Below, one piece after another: positions 5,675-8,394 of a DNA stretch of 8,394 bases. The position numbers and the translations under genes are program-made. The first letter of the stretch is position 1; each line of letters begins with the position of its first letter. Under the pieces are notes generated by a model. That model was not told the origin of the DNA. It ran no database searches and saw nothing but the letters and a program-made list of their open reading frames with translations. The DNA comes from Acidobacteriaceae bacterium (lineage in GTDB: Bacteria > Acidobacteriota > Terriglobia > Bryobacterales > Bryobacteraceae), in assembly GCA_019246575.1 (NCBI GenBank), contig JAFAQG010000521.1, forward strand, positions 1-8,394, in the 5' to 3' direction.

Positions 5675-6715
5675 TTCGTGCCGGCCATTCACACGATGGC
5701 TGAACGCTAAATTGAAAACGTACTTCGGAATGGTGGCGTCAGTCACATTCGGATTGGCGGGCGTGGGTTTCACATTCACGTAGGTCAGTATTCCGGTGCT
5801 GAAGAAAACCACGTCAGAGCCGAACTGCAAGCTGAAACCAGGCTCGATGAACTGAACGTCCGCCGGCCGCCTGAACCCGTCCGACGGCCCGAACACGTCG
5901 TGAACCGGTACGCCGCTGATCCGGTATGAAAGCGAGGGCAACGGCCATTTCTTTCGCCACACTTTGCCCACTACGCCCCATTGCCCGAGATATTGATCGG
6001 TACTCGAATTTACGCGCGTGTTATTCGAATTCGATAGCGACCCGAAGAACGTCGGAACGCCCGTCGTCCCCCGCGGATTAAACAGGTAAGCGCCGCTTCC
6101 GAACACGGCAAAGCGTCTGAATTCCCAAAAACCGCTCGCTCCCACGGGCACCCCCCAGGCCTTCGATCCCGGTTGCACAGAAACGTCCTCCGGAACAACT
6201 CGGCCGTAAATCGTATCCTGCACGTCCGCGGCTCCGGTGGGTGCCTGCACACCGAACGAAAACGCTACATTCCATTTCGCCTGATACGTGTTTCGAACCC
6301 AGTAACTCGCCCGTAATGTCATATCGCCTAAGCCGTGCGAATGTGTTCCTTCCTTCACGGGAGTGGTTCCGCGGGGAGGCACTCGGTTGAGTGTGTAGCT
6401 AGTTAGAATCACCGGGGCTTCGAGCGTTAATGCCAGCCGGTCTGTAACTGCATAAGCCGCGCTGATGCTGAACGCATTCTGCACGTTCGTCGGTCCGCGG
6501 CTTGTCAGCGCGGGGATGAAAGTCGTGCCCTGATAGTGGCGATCCGACGTGAAGTTTTGGTAAACCGTCGAAATTAGCCAGTCGCCGCGCTTCATGTACG
6601 CGTTGTCGCCCGCGTACCCTGAAGCGTTCTGCCGTTGACAAACGCAGCCTTGGCCGAAAGCATTCGGGGCTACAAACGACGCCAGGAAAGCGACACAAAT
6701 GACAGACGATCTCAC
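5666..6715 (-). CDS. Outer-membrane beta-barrel protein, signal peptide, GTG start
   Basis: This 349-aa protein is predicted to be exported. A signal peptide (RSSVICVAFLASFVAPNAFG, residues 2-21) is followed by a mature start QGCVCQRQN with two close cysteines (C24, C26). The body alternates polar and aromatic residues as in outer-membrane strands: GDWLISTVYQNFTSDRHYQG near the N-terminus; AFSISAAYAVTDRLALTLEAPV; LGDMTLRASYW; WNVAFSFGVQAPTG; and a final strand KYVFNLAFSHRVNG ending near the C-terminus. This resembles the uncharacterised barrels often annotated as transporter or 'MetA-pathway of phenol degradation' family, but no substrate can be assigned. The frame is open back to an ATG at 6874, which would overlap the opposite-strand phosphoesterase and bury the signal peptide. 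The GTG at 6713-6715 behind GGAGGAA is much better. It is divergent from the phosphoesterase and convergent with the GYD gene. Confidence 0.82.
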   Translation of the reverse strand: MRSSVICVAFLASFVAPNAFGQGCVCQRQNASGYAGDNAYMKRGDWLISTVYQNFTSDRHYQGTTFIPALTSRGPTNVQNAFSISAAYAVTDRLALTLEAPVILTSYTLNRVPPRGTTPVKEGTHSHGLGDMTLRASYWVRNTYQAKWNVAFSFGVQAPTGAADVQDTIYGRVVPEDVSVQPGSKAWGVPVGASGFWEFRRFAVFGSGAYLFNPRGTTGVPTFFGSLSNSNNTRVNSSTDQYLGQWGVVGKVWRKKWPLPSLSYRISGVPVHDVFGPSDGFRRPADVQFIEPGFSLQFGSDVVFFSTGILTYVNVKPTPANPNVTDATIPKYVFNLAFSHRVNGRHELR

Positions 6716-6720
6716 GCGAT

Positions 6721-6727
6721 TTCCTCC
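6721..6727 (-). promoter_or_regulatory. Ribosome-binding site deciding the GTG start of the barrel gene
   Basis: Read on the minus strand this is GGAGGAA, with the GGAGG core 7 nt before the GTG at 6713-6715. It places the start directly at the head of the signal peptide and argues against the longer upstream ATG reading. Confidence 0.85.
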
Positions 6728-6822
6728 AAAACGAATAAGCGCCGTCCACCCCCGAGCAGCAATCTGTGACAGGCTATCAAACCCTTTTCGAGAAAACAAT
6801 TCGTTGTTTAACATCGTCTGAG

Positions 6823-7416
6823 ATGAAACTGCTGATCTTCTCGGATACTCACGGCGATACTGCGGCTTTGGCAAGGCTCGTCGACACGGACGCCGACCTG
6901 TATTTCGCCGCGGGCGATCTCGTCAACTGGGGACGCGGTCTCGAGCACACTGGACCCATTCTCGCCCGCCGCGCTCAGCGCATGTACGTGTTGCCCGGCA
7001 ATCATGAATCCGAGAACGATATCGTCCGGCTGTGCAGAGATTTTAGACTACACAATTTTCACGGCGGCGCCTTGCAAGCTGGTCCCTACCAGGTCGCCGG
7101 AGTTGGCTACTCGAATCCGACCCCCTTCGACACGCCGGGCGAGTACACGGAAGAGGAGCTGGCAAAGCGCCTGGCGTCGTTTGCCACACTAACTCCGCTC
7201 ATACTCATCTGTCATTGCCCGCCGCGAGACACTCCACTCGATCGTGTTAATGCGAACACGCACGCCGGAAGCACAGCAATCAGACAATTTATCGAGAGGT
7301 ATCAGCCGGAATATTTCTTTTGCGGTCACATACACGAAGCCGCGGGCGTCGAAACCCAATTAGGCAAGACGCACTGCCGCAACGTCGGTAAGAAAGGTTA
7401 TCTACTCGAGATTTGA
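6823..7416 (+). CDS. Calcineurin-like metallophosphoesterase, YfcE/MJ0936 type
   Basis: This 197-aa compact cytosolic protein contains essentially only the metallophosphoesterase domain. It shows the full two-metal active-site set in order: D-x-H in FSDTHGD (D8, H10), GDLVNWG (D32), GNHE (N60, H61), CHCPP (H131) and GHIHE (H169, H171). Such enzymes hydrolyse phosphodiesters or phosphomonoesters with Mn or similar metals; the natural substrate is unknown for most. The ATG at 6823 gives MKLLIFSDTHG, the usual family N-terminus. The frame is open 19 codons further up to an ATG at 6766, but that extension has no family counterpart. No strong Shine-Dalgarno is seen. It diverges from the barrel gene over 107 bp and ends 6 bp from the convergent secreted-protein gene, so it probably forms its own transcription unit. 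Confidence 0.92.
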   Translation: MKLLIFSDTHGDTAALARLVDTDADLYFAAGDLVNWGRGLEHTGPILARRAQRMYVLPGNHESENDIVRLCRDFRLHNFHGGALQAGPYQVAGVGYSNPTPFDTPGEYTEEELAKRLASFATLTPLILICHCPPRDTPLDRVNANTHAGSTAIRQFIERYQPEYFFCGHIHEAAGVETQLGKTHCRNVGKKGYLLEI

Positions 7417-7422
7417 ATGGAG

Positions 7423-8289
7423 TTACTGCCCGGTCTTCGCAGCCTGCGCCGCGGGTTTCATCTTCGTCGTGGCCGGCGCCTTAGGCCGCCAGAACTCCGG
7501 CGACGTGCTGGCAATCTCTTCCGGTGCATTGCTCAATTCCGGCACTATCCGGAACAGCAATGTTTCGGACGTGATCACAGTGTCGGCAGACCCCTTTTCC
7601 CACTTGAAAAAGGCCTCGTTGCCCATCAGCTTCAGCAGACTCGGAGACGAATCGAACGCGGCCAGGGAAGGTTGCAGCGACGAAAAATAGTAAACCGCGC
7701 CCGGCTCCCCTGCCACCGTCTGAGATGCTAGGACGGTCCACGAAGGTGCGCCTTGTTCATAAGCCGCCTTCACCTGCTTCGCGAGATTTTCAAAGTCCTC
7801 TGCATGCCCAGGCTTCGCCTGCACTCGAATGGTGCGTAGCCAGCGAGCGCCGCCAACCAGCTTGTTGTACGCCTGCTCATCCTTCGGAAAGTTCATACTG
7901 AGATCTGGTCTGCGCCTGCGAAGCACGCCGCGCGAGCTGATGATCGTGTTGTTGAAATCCTGCTCCATCTTCTTCATGCCGCCAGGGCCGTACGCTTCTT
8001 TGATCGCGTTTTCGAATGCCGTAGTTCCGGCATCGACTGCCGCGTAATCCTTACGCTGACTGACGAAATAAATCGTGTTCGATTCGCCGTACATCACTTC
8101 GAATGCGATCCACGTGTCGCCTCTTGCCTTCCGGTTTGCCTCTGTTATTCTCCGGTTCACGGCATCGAAATCGGCCCGCTTCTCGGGCTTTACTTTCGCG
8201 ACAAACACATCCAGATAGTCGCCCATCTGCGCGGACGCAAACGGAGCGGCGAAAACGGCGAGGATACAACTCGTGAGCAGACGTTTCAT
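7423..8289 (-). CDS. Secreted protein with two tandem dimeric alpha/beta-barrel-like repeats, function unknown
   Basis: This 288-aa protein has a clear signal peptide (MKRLLTSCILAVFAAPFASA, cleaved before QMGD). The mature part contains two related units, at about 25-131 and 150-253. Each starts with a beta strand and lysine-proline turn (VFVAKVKPEKRADFDAV against TIRVQAKPGHAEDFENL). Next comes a helix, then a W-x-x strand (GDTWIAFEVM against APSWTVLASQ), a second strand pair (NTIYFVSQRKDYAAVDAG against AVYYFSSLQPSLAAFDSS), and a closing strand (ISSRGVLRRRRPDLS against ITSETLLFRIVPELS). The pattern resembles the ABM/NIPSNAP-like ferredoxin folds; this is by eye, without a search. A low-complexity Pro/Ala/Lys tail (268-288) follows. 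No catalytic residues are evident. The ATG at 8287-8289 is supported by a strong Shine-Dalgarno. It is convergent with the phosphoesterase gene. Confidence 0.82.
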   Translation of the reverse strand: MKRLLTSCILAVFAAPFASAQMGDYLDVFVAKVKPEKRADFDAVNRRITEANRKARGDTWIAFEVMYGESNTIYFVSQRKDYAAVDAGTTAFENAIKEAYGPGGMKKMEQDFNNTIISSRGVLRRRRPDLSMNFPKDEQAYNKLVGGARWLRTIRVQAKPGHAEDFENLAKQVKAAYEQGAPSWTVLASQTVAGEPGAVYYFSSLQPSLAAFDSSPSLLKLMGNEAFFKWEKGSADTVITSETLLFRIVPELSNAPEEIASTSPEFWRPKAPATTKMKPAAQAAKTGQ

Positions 8290-8294
8290 GCTGC

Positions 8295-8300
8295 CCTCCT
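8295..8300 (-). promoter_or_regulatory. Strong ribosome-binding site of the secreted two-repeat protein
   Basis: AGGAGG on the minus strand, within a longer AAAGGAGGG, lies 6 nt before the ATG at 8287-8289 and confirms the start at the signal peptide. Confidence 0.85.
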
Positions 8301-8310
8301 TTGGGACAAG

Positions 8311-8339
8311 AGCTTATCCGAAGCGCGGCTACTTTGCAA
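8311..8339 (-). promoter_or_regulatory. Weak candidate promoter for the secreted two-repeat protein
   Basis: On the minus strand TTGCAA (8334-8339) is followed after 17 bp by TAAGCT (8311-8316), or after 15 bp by GATAAG (8313-8318). Either gives a short 5' leader carrying the strong ribosome-binding site. Matches to consensus are partial. Confidence 0.3.
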
Positions 8340-8369
8340 CAGAAAAGTGTTTTAAACAACAAAACCCGG

Positions 8370-8391
8370 CCGCAGAAATTAAATTCCGCGG
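8370..8391. repeat. Imperfect 22-bp palindrome upstream of the secreted-protein gene
   Basis: CCGCAGAAATT followed by AAATTCCGCGG is an inverted repeat in which 9 of 11 base pairs match around an AT-rich centre. It lies about 30 bp upstream of the candidate promoter of the leftward gene and could be an operator, or a weak hairpin ending a gene beyond the window. No U-tract is visible. Confidence 0.35.
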
Positions 8392-8394
8392 ACG

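Noticed and set aside
6766..6822. 19-codon upstream start for the phosphoesterase
   Set aside because: Family members begin at the MKLLIFSDTHG strand; the extension has no matching conserved sequence.
6716..6874. 53-residue N-terminal extension of the beta-barrel protein
   Set aside because: It would place the signal peptide internally and overlaps the phosphoesterase gene; the GTG with a strong ribosome-binding site is better.
1..8394. CRISPR array, tRNA/rRNA, insertion sequence, phage or anti-phage defence genes
   Set aside because: No direct-repeat array, transposase, terminal inverted repeats, integrase or nuclease/helicase defence motifs were seen on either strand.

Overview
The window looks like chromosomal DNA from a moderately GC-rich soil or environmental bacterium, most likely an Acidobacteriota member of the Solibacter/Bryobacter kind. 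This is inferred from the Oar-type TonB receptor fused to a carboxypeptidase-regulatory domain at the left edge, the Tat-exported sulfatase next to it, and the style of the small secreted and outer-membrane proteins. I saw no rRNA, tRNA, CRISPR array, transposase, phage gene or integrase.

Layout from left to right. (1) 1-597 (-) is the N-terminal 199 codons of a TonB-dependent receptor that runs off the window. It diverges, across only 36 bp, from a Tat-exported formylglycine-type sulfatase at 634-2115 (+). The pair may import and process sulfated organic matter. (2) 2173-3551 (-) is a three-gene cluster, transcribed right to left: an intact 149-aa DUF421/YetF-type membrane protein, a single-pass membrane protein of unknown function, and a second DUF421 paralogue. 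The last two each carry one frame-breaking single-base indel in or next to a short homopolymer, so they are either young pseudogenes or sequence errors. (3) 3674-4336 (+) encodes UdgX, the Fe-S uracil-DNA glycosylase family with the KRRIH loop whose His becomes covalently linked to uracil-DNA. (4) 4363-5220 (-) is a SirB1-type transglutaminase-like/TPR protein. (5) 5327-5674 (+) is a small GYD-domain protein with a strong ribosome-binding site. Its stop region overlaps the end of an outer-membrane beta-barrel gene (5666-6715, -) that starts at a GTG behind a strong Shine-Dalgarno. (6) 6823-7416 (+) is a YfcE-type metallophosphoesterase, divergent from the barrel gene. (7) 7423-8289 (-) is a secreted protein of two tandem repeats that resemble dimeric alpha/beta-barrel (ABM/NIPSNAP-like) folds.

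Gene density is high and no gene-free stretch exceeds about 125 bp. Apart from the receptor/sulfatase pair and the DUF421 cluster, the genes look like unrelated single-gene units, many convergent with gaps of 6-60 bp or a short overlap. The part that best merits a second look is the DUF421-unknown-DUF421 cluster. I found no convincing large novel system.
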